A stretch of DNA of 64,000 nucleotides from CAYNWT01 sp964485095 (lineage in GTDB: Bacteria > Planctomycetota > Planctomycetia > Planctomycetales > Planctomycetaceae). The position numbers were made by a program, and so were the translations under genes. The notes under the pieces were generated by a model. It was not told the origin of the DNA and ran no database searches. It saw only the letters and a program-made list of their open reading frames with translations. The DNA is taken from assembly GCA_964485095.1 (NCBI GenBank), contig CAZAIB010000006.1, positions 40,215 through 104,214 of the forward strand, given 5' to 3'. The stretch's first letter is position 1; every line of letters starts with the position of its first letter. Of this stretch, positions 43,081-51,209 are shown piece after piece.

Positions 43081-44468
43081 GATTTTGATTCCGAAGATGG
43101 TTGGTTCATTCCCAGCTGTTCCATACGGCGGTACAGCTTCGGTCGTGTGATTCCCAGAAGCCGAGCAGCCTCACTGCGGTTTCCGCCGCTGGCGTCGAGA
43201 GCACGTTGGATGTGTTCGGTTTCGACCTGTGTTAGCAATGGTTCCAGTTCCATCTGCGATAGCTTTGGAGTCGGACTTGTGCGGCGCGCGTCCATTCCTG
43301 AGCGGAACCGCATTGGGAGATGCTGCGGTTCGACGACGATTCCGTCACATTGATCCAGGGCTTCAATGACCACCTTGCGAAGCTCGGTTGTGTTGCCCGG
43401 CCAGTGGTACTTTTTCAGTTCGGCCAGCGTCGTATCGGCGAACCCTTCGATCTGTCGCTGCTGGCCCTGGTTCTGCTGTTCAAGAAAATACTGAGCCAGT
43501 GGCGGAAGGTCGTCCATTCGCTTTCTCAACGGCGGCAGCGAAATTTCAAGTGTGCCGCACAGCCGGACGAACTCAGGCAGCAAGTCTTCGTTTTCGGATA
43601 GTTGTGAGACCAACAGGCAGCTGGATGTCACAAGCCGAGAAGGAGTCTCCGGTTCGCTCGGCGCCCAGCGATCGACCAGCAACCGCTGAATGTCGCGAGG
43701 GAGGAACTCGACGGCTCGCAGGAACAACGTGCCGGTCAACAGGTGCGGCAGCGAAGTTTTTTCGCCCGGTTGACTGTCAAACATCCGCTGCAGAGCCGCT
43801 GCTAATTCATCTGCTGAGAGCTTTTGGCAATCTAACGGAACGAACGATGTCGAACTCAAATCACTTTCATTGTGACTGACTCGCGCGAGGTGTTCTCTTC
43901 CGGATCCCGGTTCGCCGGTGAAGTGAACCGACGCGGTTGTTGAAGTTGCCAGTCGCACCTGTTTGAGCACTCGCAGCATGCTGTTGGCGACCGCGATGAC
44001 TGATGAGAACCCGTACTGTTGTCTCAACGAAAATCGCAACGACGCAAGTTCGGCGTGCAGCCGTTGGGCCGGCGATGAACCCTGGACTGCGGGGTTTTCA
44101 AGCGGGCGAATGAACGTGACAACACGATCAATCACTCCGTCCCTGTTGGCCATGGGGAAATGGTGCATCATGCGGGAGGTCGCGTTGCCATCTTTGTGTG
44201 GAACAAACGCAGCCGTTTGCACGTGCTTGCCTTCATAGACCGACGGCGGCGGGCACAGCACGGCCAGCAGGTTCTCCATCGGCGCGTCGTCTGGTGGAGA
44301 CGCGTAATCACACAGGCCGCCAACGACTTCCCCCGCTGGCCAACCGGTGAGTTCAGCACAGCCCTGGCTAAAAATGGTCACCTGCCGTTTTTTGTCCAGC
44401 ACGTATACGGGGGCCAGAGCGGCGTTTAGCCACGCTTCAAAACCCGTACTGCGCGAACGTTTGGCCAT
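43077..44468 (-). CDS. PAS-AAA-Fis regulator with a degenerate NtrC-type ATPase domain
   Basis: 463 residues. PAS-like domain at about 10-125 (APVYVLDKKRQVTIFSQGCA), then an NtrC-like AAA region (about 155-385), then a Fis-type HTH (SGGNRSEAARLLGITRPKLY). The AAA part has lost key residues: Walker A is GEPGSGRE without the final Lys, Walker B is LFLRAVEFLP where LFLDEIGELP is expected, and no GAFTGA loop is present. It therefore probably cannot hydrolyse ATP or activate sigma-54. It keeps PLRKRMDDLPPLAQYFL and the WPGNTTELRKVV sensor region. It starts 7 bases after mtd, suggesting it regulates the C1 genes. The ATG at 44466-44468 is chosen over a reading from 44534 that would overlap mtd. Confidence 0.85.
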   Translation of the reverse strand: MAKRSRSTGFEAWLNAALAPVYVLDKKRQVTIFSQGCAELTGWPAGEVVGGLCDYASPPDDAPMENLLAVLCPPPSVYEGKHVQTAAFVPHKDGNATSRMMHHFPMANRDGVIDRVVTFIRPLENPAVQGSSPAQRLHAELASLRFSLRQQYGFSSVIAVANSMLRVLKQVRLATSTTASVHFTGEPGSGREHLARVSHNESDLSSTSFVPLDCQKLSADELAAALQRMFDSQPGEKTSLPHLLTGTLFLRAVEFLPRDIQRLLVDRWAPSEPETPSRLVTSSCLLVSQLSENEDLLPEFVRLCGTLEISLPPLRKRMDDLPPLAQYFLEQQNQGQQRQIEGFADTTLAELKKYHWPGNTTELRKVVIEALDQCDGIVVEPQHLPMRFRSGMDARRTSPTPKLSQMELEPLLTQVETEHIQRALDASGGNRSEAARLLGITRPKLYRRMEQLGMNQPSSESKS

Positions 44469-44475
44469 GGGATAC

Positions 44476-45324
44476 TCAGAGGGACAGTTCGCGGCCGAGT
44501 TCGAAGATGGCGTTGGTGTCGAGCACCAGGTCATTCGTCGTGAACAACTTGCGGACCGCCGCTTTGTGAATCTTCATCTTCATGCCGCCCACGCCAATCG
44601 CGCCGTACGCAATCGCGCCGTTGCAGTCGGCGGCGGCATCCATTACGCCGACACCTTCAATGCCCGACGGAGGAACAGCGTTCACGTCGATTAGAACCTT
44701 AGATCCAATGCGGTCCCGAGCCGCTTCGCTAATGAACTGCACTCCCGCCGCGCCGGCCGCGATGACCAGGTCGGCCCCTTCGCAAGCGGAAACGATGGAG
44801 TCTTCGTCGTCGGCTCCAAATGGTTCCAGGTTCCCGCCGCCGATTCGTTCACACGCCGCCACCGCGCGTTCCTGCGAACGTGAGATCAGACGGACGTTGC
44901 TTCCCAGACCGCTTAGTATCTGAGCCGCCCGTTGGCCGACTGGACCAGTACCGCCCAGAATAGCGGCCGTGGTTGTATCGGGTTCCAGATGTTTCATAGC
45001 GGCCAGAACCGCCGCGGCTGCTGTCGTGTTGGAACCATTCGAGTCCATCATCACGGACACACTTAGCGGTCCGAAGAATACCGACCGAACCGCAGCCAGA
45101 AGTTCTTCACCCGAGGCGACGTTAGAACCACCAACAAAAATTGCAGTGTTCTTCAGGTTGCCTGGGCCTCGGGTAAACATCGCCCCATGCACCAAGCCTT
45201 CCACCGCGCTGGGAATGACGCCGCCGTAGCTGAATAGTTCATCCACATCGGAATCGACCGCGACCACGCGATCGAAAACGCTTGGTTGAGCATCCGTGTC
45301 CAGCTGGATCAGTATCTTCTTCAT
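44476..45324 (-). CDS. methylene-tetrahydromethanopterin dehydrogenase
   Basis: 282 residues. Oxidises methylene-H4MPT to methenyl-H4MPT with NAD(P) in the H4MPT-linked formaldehyde oxidation path. Family marks: N-terminal MKKILIQLDTDAQPSVFDR, substrate-region VHGAMFTRGPGNLKNTAIFV, dinucleotide loop ILGGTGPVGQRAAQIL and the C-terminal YGAIGVGGMKMKIHKAAV. Whether it is the MtdA, MtdB or MtdC subtype is not decided, so no symbol is given. It follows fae, separated by a terminator-like hairpin that ends 13 bases before its start. Confidence 0.9.
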   Translation of the reverse strand: MKKILIQLDTDAQPSVFDRVVAVDSDVDELFSYGGVIPSAVEGLVHGAMFTRGPGNLKNTAIFVGGSNVASGEELLAAVRSVFFGPLSVSVMMDSNGSNTTAAAAVLAAMKHLEPDTTTAAILGGTGPVGQRAAQILSGLGSNVRLISRSQERAVAACERIGGGNLEPFGADDEDSIVSACEGADLVIAAGAAGVQFISEAARDRIGSKVLIDVNAVPPSGIEGVGVMDAAADCNGAIAYGAIGVGGMKMKIHKAAVRKLFTTNDLVLDTNAIFELGRELSL

Positions 45325-45336
45325 ATCACCATCAAG

Positions 45337-45373
45337 CCAAAAGAAGAGCCCGGTTCAACCAACCGGGCTCTTT
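45337..45373 (-). terminator. terminator-like hairpin between fae and mtd
   Basis: A 10-bp perfect stem GAGCCCGGTT/AACCGGGCTC, 5-base loop, then TTCTTTTGG on the minus strand. The mtd start codon follows 13 bases later, leaving no room for another promoter, so it probably acts as a partial terminator that reduces mtd relative to fae. Confidence 0.75.
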
Positions 45374-45458
45374 CAATTCTCTTCAACCGTTCAACCAGGT
45401 CGGCAGTTTGCCTTCCCGATCTCGGCACCTGCGGATACCGACCGAACGGAACGTCGCC

Positions 45459-45956
45459 TTAGCCAGCGTAGAATGGGTGAGCAGCATCGCCCTTCTTGGC
45501 GAGCATCTCGTCCGCACTCGGCTCGTTGTTCATCGCACGGGCGATGGACAGCTTTGTGGCTTCGTAGTTGTACTCGTAGATCTTCTTGTCGTCGGCAGCT
45601 TCCCAGTGAATGAACACGCCGCAGACGATGCAAAGCTCTTCGCACTGGTCCTTAGGAATGACACCCGCTTCGACAGAATCGGCAACAGCATCGGCGACAG
45701 CTTTTTGAGCCGGACCAAACATCTGAACCGCCTGGCGAGCGCCTTTGATTGTCACTTTGGTGACCATGACAGTTGCTGGCTTAACTGCCAGGTTTGGTGT
45801 GATGACGGCCAGCAGGTTGCTGTGCCCCATTTTCTGATCAGCCAGAGCGTTTGCGAACGCGGTTCCCACAGGGCCGTTCTTGTCACCGATCAGGAGATCG
45901 ATGTGAGAAACTTCATTACCTTCACCAACAAGGGCTTCGCCCACAAACATTGACAT
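45459..45956 (-). CDS. fae: formaldehyde-activating enzyme
   Basis: 165 residues. Condenses formaldehyde with tetrahydromethanopterin to methylene-H4MPT. The family opening (FVGEALVGEGNEVSHIDLLIGDKNGPVG) is present with the active-site His at 18, followed by FANALADQKMGHSNLLAV and the C-terminal NEPSADEMLAKKGDAAHPFY. I start at the ATG at 45954-45956 (MSMFVGEAL) because AGGAG lies 9 bases upstream; a TTG three codons earlier is less likely. Leads the fae-mtd-regulator-hydrolase unit. Other planctomycetes also carry H4MPT C1 genes. Confidence 0.95.
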   Translation of the reverse strand: MSMFVGEALVGEGNEVSHIDLLIGDKNGPVGTAFANALADQKMGHSNLLAVITPNLAVKPATVMVTKVTIKGARQAVQMFGPAQKAVADAVADSVEAGVIPKDQCEELCIVCGVFIHWEAADDKKIYEYNYEATKLSIARAMNNEPSADEMLAKKGDAAHPFYAG

Positions 45957-45978
45957 ACTACTCAACTCCTATTTAGAC

Positions 45979-46082
45979 GCGGCAGCATGCCGCTTTGGAC
46001 TGATCGAAATCAGATTTGCAACAACCCGTCATTTCAAAGAAACCGGGTCGCAACTTCAAGGAACTCAGACCACCTGGGTTCC
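45979..46082 (-). promoter_or_regulatory. structured leader upstream of fae
   Basis: Within about 125 bases before the fae start, the minus strand can form two or three hairpins: a 9-bp stem at 46060-46082 (GGAAC...GTTCC with one G-T pair), a weaker ACCCG/CGGGT pairing around 46024-46048, and a 6-bp stem with a 3-base loop at 45979-45993 (GCGGCA/TGCCGC) 12 bases upstream of the AGGAG site. No known riboswitch class is recognised. It may simply stabilise a highly expressed mRNA. Confidence 0.35.
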
Positions 46083-46203
46083 ATTGGACAAATGCGGGGC
46101 TTTCAGGAGCCGCCTGCCGAAAGAAAACGCATGGAACAGCCCAACTATGCGTCCGGCCCGGACGAACCCAAGGTCTGCATCCGGGCACGCACCTGCCGGA
46201 CGG

Positions 46204-49149
46204 TTAGCAGTTGATGCTGTTCCAGTCGGACGGTGTTGAGCAGGAGTTGTTACCGGCGCCGCCGTCCACGGTTCCGACCAGCGTTAGGTTCGGCGCGACG
46301 TTTATGGTGTCGTTGCCGCCAAGTAATCGGACGAACACTTCATCGTCGTCGTCTTGCTGCACCGTGTCGCGTTGAGATTGAACCCCGCCGACTGTTTGCT
46401 GAAAGCGTACGAAGTTGGTGGTCACCAGCGTGACATCAAGAAAATTAGAGTCGTCATCCGCATCGATCATAAACATGTCGGCTCCGGCGTCGCCCGACAG
46501 CGCATCGTTGTCCGCTCCGCCGTCCAGTTCATCGTCACCATTGCCGCCCATCAGAGTGTCGCTACCCGCCAGACCGTAGATGATGTCGTTATCGTTGCCG
46601 CCACCGATCAAGTCGTGGCCGCCATTGCCCCACAGGGAGTCTTCATCTGCTCCACCCCGCAAAGCGTCATTGCCCTGGCGTCCTCGAATCAAGTCGTTGC
46701 CCGCACCGCCGTTGATCGTGTCGTTGCCAAGTCCGCCGATGAGCGTATCGTCGCCTTCAACGCCCGCCAAAATCACGTCGCCGTCAAACCGCCGCGCGTC
46801 GATGCGGTTGCCGTCCACGCCGCCGGTTAGCTTGCCGGTTTCGAGATCCTGAAATTGCACCGTGCCGCCGCCCGAACTGAGGACTCGGTTGAGGTTCATT
46901 TCAAAATCAACGTTGGCTTGGACTTCAAGCTGGTCTGTCCCGGCACCCGCGTTGAAGAAAATGCCACCGCCAGGAACATCCAGCGTCAGGTCACTGGCCA
47001 CAACGCTCATTGTGTCTGAACCGATTCCGGTATCGACGGTCAGGTCGCGGAGTCCCCGAGTTTGCAGACTGTTTTGGTTAAACGAAACCGTGTCGTTGCC
47101 GCCGCGAGTATCGACGGTGACTTGAGAGACGTCATGCACTCGCATCGGCACGATTTGCGTTCCACCTGCATCACCCCTCAGCATCATGGAGTAGTCACCG
47201 GCAAGGTCCGCGTCACCCCTGGCTGTCAGGTTGTCATCCAGACCTCTGGTTCTGATCGTCGCCATGTTGACTTCAGAGACGTTGACCTGTTCGAACTCAG
47301 TAAACCGCAGATCACTGGCTGAATCGACAAGAATGCGACTTACTCCGGGATCGTTTGTGACAGGGCGATATTCGATGTTCAGAGACGTGTCACCAATTAC
47401 GCTGATGTTGTCTGAGGAACCGGAACTACTCTGTATATCAATGCCGTTGGGCAGGTCAAACAGGCCGCCAAATCCATAGTCGACTGTCACGTCCAGGCTA
47501 GCCGGGTTGGTTCCGTCCAGAACAATGCCAGCCGTCGTGCCAGTGTCAGCGGATTCCAAAACAGTCGCTGTGCCGGCGTCGTAGATCTCAAACTGGTTGC
47601 CGTTTCGGCGGACTACAATGTCCGTCACATTGGCCGGAACCTCATACTCAAACGTCTGAATCAACTGCCACACATACGCACCCGGCCCATTTGTGATGAC
47701 ACCATTGCCCGGGTCGAAGTCGCCTCCTGAACCGTAGCCCGCCACATGAACGGCGCCGCTATCCGCAACGGCAACAGCGTTTGCGAACTCAGTATCGGCC
47801 AGTCCTGCCCAGACAAACTCACCCGCGGAATCGTACCGCGCTGCGAACACGTCCTGTGCCACGGATGCTGTCAGATTGGAGATGTCAACGCCCGGGTCGA
47901 AGTCTATTCTGCCGCTCAGGTTTCCCGTCGCATAGACGTTTCCGTCGGTGTCTGTATCCAGCCCGGCAATCGCCAAGTCGCCATTGTTCTCAGCGAATTG
48001 GTTCGTCCATACGTGAGTCCCGCTGGCATCGAAGCGGGTTAGAAAGTGTTCGTGTCCCGTGGTCCGATTACCGGAAACGGTTGAACGATTGTCAGTGACC
48101 GCGGGGTTCGGGTTCAGGTCGACAGTGCCAACATGCGACGACGCGACGAACACATCTCTGGTGGATTGGTCAATGGTAATGGCGTGGCCCAGGTCACGGC
48201 TGCTGCCACCGACCTGTCGAGCCCACGCCAGCTGCCCGCCTTGTTCCAGTCTGGCGACAAACGAGTCTTTCCCACCGGCACTGGTCAGGTTGAAGGTTGT
48301 CGAGCGGGGGTCGAAGTCGACTGTCCCCGCAAACGATCCGGTGATGAATGTGTTTCCGCGTCTGTCGGAATCAATGTCTGTCACTTCGGTTCGAAATGAA
48401 CCGGTTCCTTCCAGCTGTGAAATGAACCTGGAGTTACCGACCGAATCGAACTTCAACACATAGCCGTCTCGACTGCCGCCCGCGGTGCGCGTATCGACGC
48501 CGCTACCCGCTTCGAAGTCAATCGTTCCGGAGAACCAACCGCCGATGTACGAACGGCCGGCGTCGTCCACGGCAATCCCATTGGCAACTATCCGGCCGGC
48601 ACCACCAATACGCTGAACCCATTGAAGATTCAGTGACGAGTCCAGTTTCGCGACGAAGACATCACCTGGCCCGCCGTTGACCGATGTTACGCCCGGCCCC
48701 GGATCGAAGTCGGTCGTCCCATCAAAGTGACCGGTAACGTAGATGTTTCCGGATGGATCGACAGCGATTCCGGTCGCTTCAACGCCGTCCGCACTGGAAA
48801 ATTGTCCCGCTGCAACGAAGTTGCCTTCAGAGTCGAGCTTCGAAATGAAGGCATCCGTTTCCGCGGACGGTCCCTGAGCCGTCAATGGGAACGAGCCTGG
48901 CCCAGGATCAAAATCTGTCGTACCAGCAAAACTTCCCACGCTATAAACCGCGCCGGTGGAGTCTGTCGCGACGTCTTGTGCGTTCTCAACAGCACCACCA
49001 TCAAAACCAGCGACAAACCCAAACGCGGTCGCGCTGAGGAGAGCGCGAGTTTCCATTGGTTCGACGTTAACGTCGGTTTCCACTGCTCGGCGGCGAGCAG
49101 TCCGGGTTTCAGATAGCGAAGCGAACAGTGATCGGAGGCTGAACGGCAT
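46204..49149 (-). CDS. large LEPR-motif surface protein with SBBP and RTX-like repeats
   Basis: 981 residues from the ATG at 49147-49149 (GGAG 6 bases upstream). The N-terminus has the planctomycete motif VEPMETRALLSA (about 31-42). Residues 45-485 contain repeated SBBP/propeller blades (VDPSGNIYVTGHFDGTTDFD, GPGVTSVNGGPGDVFVAKLD). A beta-rich middle follows, then at about residue 790-890 an array of RTX-like calcium-binding nonapeptides (GGLGNDTINGGAGNDLIRG, GGNDNDIIYGLAGSDTLMGG). The C-terminal region ends with a Cys-containing SCSTPSDWNSINC. It is likely exported and calcium-stabilised on the cell surface. Confidence 0.88.
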   Translation of the reverse strand: MPFSLRSLFASLSETRTARRRAVETDVNVEPMETRALLSATAFGFVAGFDGGAVENAQDVATDSTGAVYSVGSFAGTTDFDPGPGSFPLTAQGPSAETDAFISKLDSEGNFVAAGQFSSADGVEATGIAVDPSGNIYVTGHFDGTTDFDPGPGVTSVNGGPGDVFVAKLDSSLNLQWVQRIGGAGRIVANGIAVDDAGRSYIGGWFSGTIDFEAGSGVDTRTAGGSRDGYVLKFDSVGNSRFISQLEGTGSFRTEVTDIDSDRRGNTFITGSFAGTVDFDPRSTTFNLTSAGGKDSFVARLEQGGQLAWARQVGGSSRDLGHAITIDQSTRDVFVASSHVGTVDLNPNPAVTDNRSTVSGNRTTGHEHFLTRFDASGTHVWTNQFAENNGDLAIAGLDTDTDGNVYATGNLSGRIDFDPGVDISNLTASVAQDVFAARYDSAGEFVWAGLADTEFANAVAVADSGAVHVAGYGSGGDFDPGNGVITNGPGAYVWQLIQTFEYEVPANVTDIVVRRNGNQFEIYDAGTATVLESADTGTTAGIVLDGTNPASLDVTVDYGFGGLFDLPNGIDIQSSSGSSDNISVIGDTSLNIEYRPVTNDPGVSRILVDSASDLRFTEFEQVNVSEVNMATIRTRGLDDNLTARGDADLAGDYSMMLRGDAGGTQIVPMRVHDVSQVTVDTRGGNDTVSFNQNSLQTRGLRDLTVDTGIGSDTMSVVASDLTLDVPGGGIFFNAGAGTDQLEVQANVDFEMNLNRVLSSGGGTVQFQDLETGKLTGGVDGNRIDARRFDGDVILAGVEGDDTLIGGLGNDTINGGAGNDLIRGRQGNDALRGGADEDSLWGNGGHDLIGGGNDNDIIYGLAGSDTLMGGNGDDELDGGADNDALSGDAGADMFMIDADDDSNFLDVTLVTTNFVRFQQTVGGVQSQRDTVQQDDDDEVFVRLLGGNDTINVAPNLTLVGTVDGGAGNNSCSTPSDWNSINC

Positions 49150-49529
49150 AGCAAACTCCAGCAGCAGGGCCACAAACGCAGGCACACAATACTTTGCGCG
49201 CGAACTTTCCTGTGGTTGTCTTCGGCTGCCAGGCGACGATGACAATGTTCAGTCGTAGCGAAAGTCGACACATCCCGTCGCTTCCTACGAACTCGTCACG
49301 GGTCATGCGCGTTACTCATGGAGACCCGTTGCGACCCCGTTTTGTTGTCTGGTTTACCAACACAACGCGACCGGTTCTTTTTACTGCGGGCGGAGATACC
49401 AAAATCTCAAATCTCAAATCTCAAATCTGCAAATTGACCCAAAATCCCCTGCAACACAACGTTGCCTTGTGTGGTGAGCCGCAAAGGGTAAAACTCAATG
49501 GGTCCGGATTACCTAACGGAACCCACACA
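49150..49529. repeat. 380-bp divergent spacer with an AAATCTC heptamer array
   Basis: Divergent promoter region between the RTX-like protein and a PQQ gene. At 49402-49428 there are three perfect copies of AAATCTC and a fourth ending AAATCT. A longer in-frame reading of the PQQ gene from 49194 runs through this repeat and is rejected as a start. No RNA gene or other element seen. Confidence 0.7.
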
Positions 49530-50804
49530 ATGTCTCGCCTTTGCTTAGCTCTCATCTGTCTCTCTATGACCTGCGTTTCAGCAGTCGCCGGGGAAGATAC
49601 CACCCATAACTGGCCCCGTTTCCGCGGCCCCGCCGGAACCGGCCATAGTTCAGAAACCAAACTGCCCACGCAGTGGACGACTGACTCCGTCGCGTGGAAA
49701 GTCGATCTGCCAGTTGATGGCCACTCATCGCCGGTCATCTGGGGCGAACACATTTTTCTGACCGGCACTACGGGCGGTGGAGAAAGCCCCGTGGAGAGAC
49801 ATGTCATTTGTCTCGAACGCGGAACGCAAAAAGTCGTCTGGAACAAAGCCGTTGCCAAAGGCGAAGGCGAGAAGCTTCACAAGATGAACAGCTGGGCCAC
49901 GCCTAGTTGCGTGACCGATGGCGAACGAGTCGTCGCCTTTTTCGGAGCCGGTGGGCTGCACTGCTTTGACTTCGAAGGCAACCTGAAGTGGAGCCGCGAC
50001 CTTGGGCAGTTTCCCGGCAGTTGGGGTGTTGGAGCCTCGCCAATCATTCACGGCGACATGGTCATCCAGAACTGCGACGCGATTGGCAACTCGTACCTGC
50101 TGGCCGTCAACAAGAACACGGGCAAAGATGTTTGGAAGACACCACGCCGCGATAAGCCTAGAGGTGGGTGGAGCACACCGGTTCTCATCGAAACGAAGTC
50201 TCGTAAGGAACTTGTGTTGAATGGTGAGTTTGGCGTGCAAGCCTATGACCCGGCCAACGGCAAACCGTTGTGGTTCTGCAAGAGCTTCAACGGACGCGGG
50301 ACGCCTGCTCCGGCGTATGGACATGGAAACCTGTACGTTGTCAGTGGCAAGCCCGGCGACGTTTACGCTGTGAAACCTGGCGGCGCAGGCGATGTCACTC
50401 AGTCGCACATGACCTGGCATAGCCCACGTGGGGGTGGCAGAGACTTGCCGTCGCCAATCCTTGTTGACAACTATCTTGTTGTCCTGGGGATGCAGGCGAT
50501 CGCCACTGGCTATGACGCCATCTCAGGCAAAGAACTGTGGAAATCGCGTTTGGGCGGAAATTACTCTGGTTCGCCTGTTGCTGCGAATGGATTGGTGTAC
50601 GCTGCGGCCGAAGATGGAACCGTAACCGTTTTGAAACCGGGCAAGACCTGCGAAATTGTTGCGAAGAATCGAATCAAATCGCCAGTTGGTGAGGCGTTCC
50701 GTTCTTCCATGGCAATCAGCGACGGACAGTTGTTCCTTCGAAGTAACAAACGACTCTACTGTGTGGGCGACCGCGGAAACAAAGTCGTCAAACGAGCCAA
50801 CTAG
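49530..50804 (+). CDS. exported PQQ-like beta-propeller protein
   Basis: 424 residues from the ATG at 49530, with a signal peptide (LCLALICLSMTCVSAVAG). After NWPRFRGPAGTGHSSETKLP come WD/PQQ-type blades (LLAVNKNTGKDVWKTPR, VQAYDPANGKPLWFCKSF, TGYDAISGKELWKSRLG). It is an exported propeller, same family as 12100-13365 but not a close copy. Its stop is 17 bases before the lipoyl-like gene, so they may be co-transcribed. Confidence 0.88.
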   Translation: MSRLCLALICLSMTCVSAVAGEDTTHNWPRFRGPAGTGHSSETKLPTQWTTDSVAWKVDLPVDGHSSPVIWGEHIFLTGTTGGGESPVERHVICLERGTQKVVWNKAVAKGEGEKLHKMNSWATPSCVTDGERVVAFFGAGGLHCFDFEGNLKWSRDLGQFPGSWGVGASPIIHGDMVIQNCDAIGNSYLLAVNKNTGKDVWKTPRRDKPRGGWSTPVLIETKSRKELVLNGEFGVQAYDPANGKPLWFCKSFNGRGTPAPAYGHGNLYVVSGKPGDVYAVKPGGAGDVTQSHMTWHSPRGGGRDLPSPILVDNYLVVLGMQAIATGYDAISGKELWKSRLGGNYSGSPVAANGLVYAAAEDGTVTVLKPGKTCEIVAKNRIKSPVGEAFRSSMAISDGQLFLRSNKRLYCVGDRGNKVVKRAN

Positions 50805-50821
50805 AACGAGCAAACGACGAA

Positions 50822-51061
50822 ATGATTGAGTATCAGCTACCCGAGATCCACGAGGATATGGAAGACTCAGAAATCGAAGAGTGGCTCGTGAAAGAGGGCG
50901 ACGAAGTTCTGGAGAACCAACCGCTGCTACTTGTGCTGACAAACGTATCGTCGGTTGAGATTCCTTCTCCAGCCGACGGCGTCATCGCTCAGCTGGTACT
51001 GGCCGAAGGCGACTCCGTCGAACCCGGCGACGTCATCCTACACCTGGAAGAACACGAGTAG
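50822..51061 (+). CDS. lipoyl/biotinyl-domain protein lacking the attachment lysine
   Basis: 79 residues: a whole single lipoyl-like hammerhead domain with the usual flanks (EIEEWLVKEGDEVLENQPLL, then VEIPSPADGVIAQLVLAEGD). Where the family has TDKA with the modified Lys, this protein reads T40-N41-V42-S43, so the attachment Lys is Val. The only Lys in the protein is K24, at the KEGD turn. It cannot be lipoylated at the normal site; it may be a binding-only relic or have another role. It starts 17 bases after the PQQ gene stop. Confidence 0.85.
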   Translation: MIEYQLPEIHEDMEDSEIEEWLVKEGDEVLENQPLLLVLTNVSSVEIPSPADGVIAQLVLAEGDSVEPGDVILHLEEHE

Positions 51062-51075
51062 CCCACCCGAGCACT

Positions 51076-51125
51076 GTCACCTCTCCCGCTTGCGGGAGAG
51101 GTCGGGCTCTAAGCCCGGGAGAGGG
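51076..51125 (+). repeat. 50-bp dispersed hairpin element, copy 2
   Basis: Identical over 50 bases to the reverse complement of 24149-24198. It starts 14 bases after the stop codon of the lipoyl-like gene, in the same orientation to its upstream gene as copy 1 has to the PSD1 gene. It can fold into two hairpins. Confidence 0.9.
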
Positions 51126-51209
51126 CCGGCCCCGCGCAACACCCCCCAACCTTCGTCCCCGCGCATCCAAATCGACCAGTGCCGCAGGAAAACAACCTCC
51201 GCCCACTCC

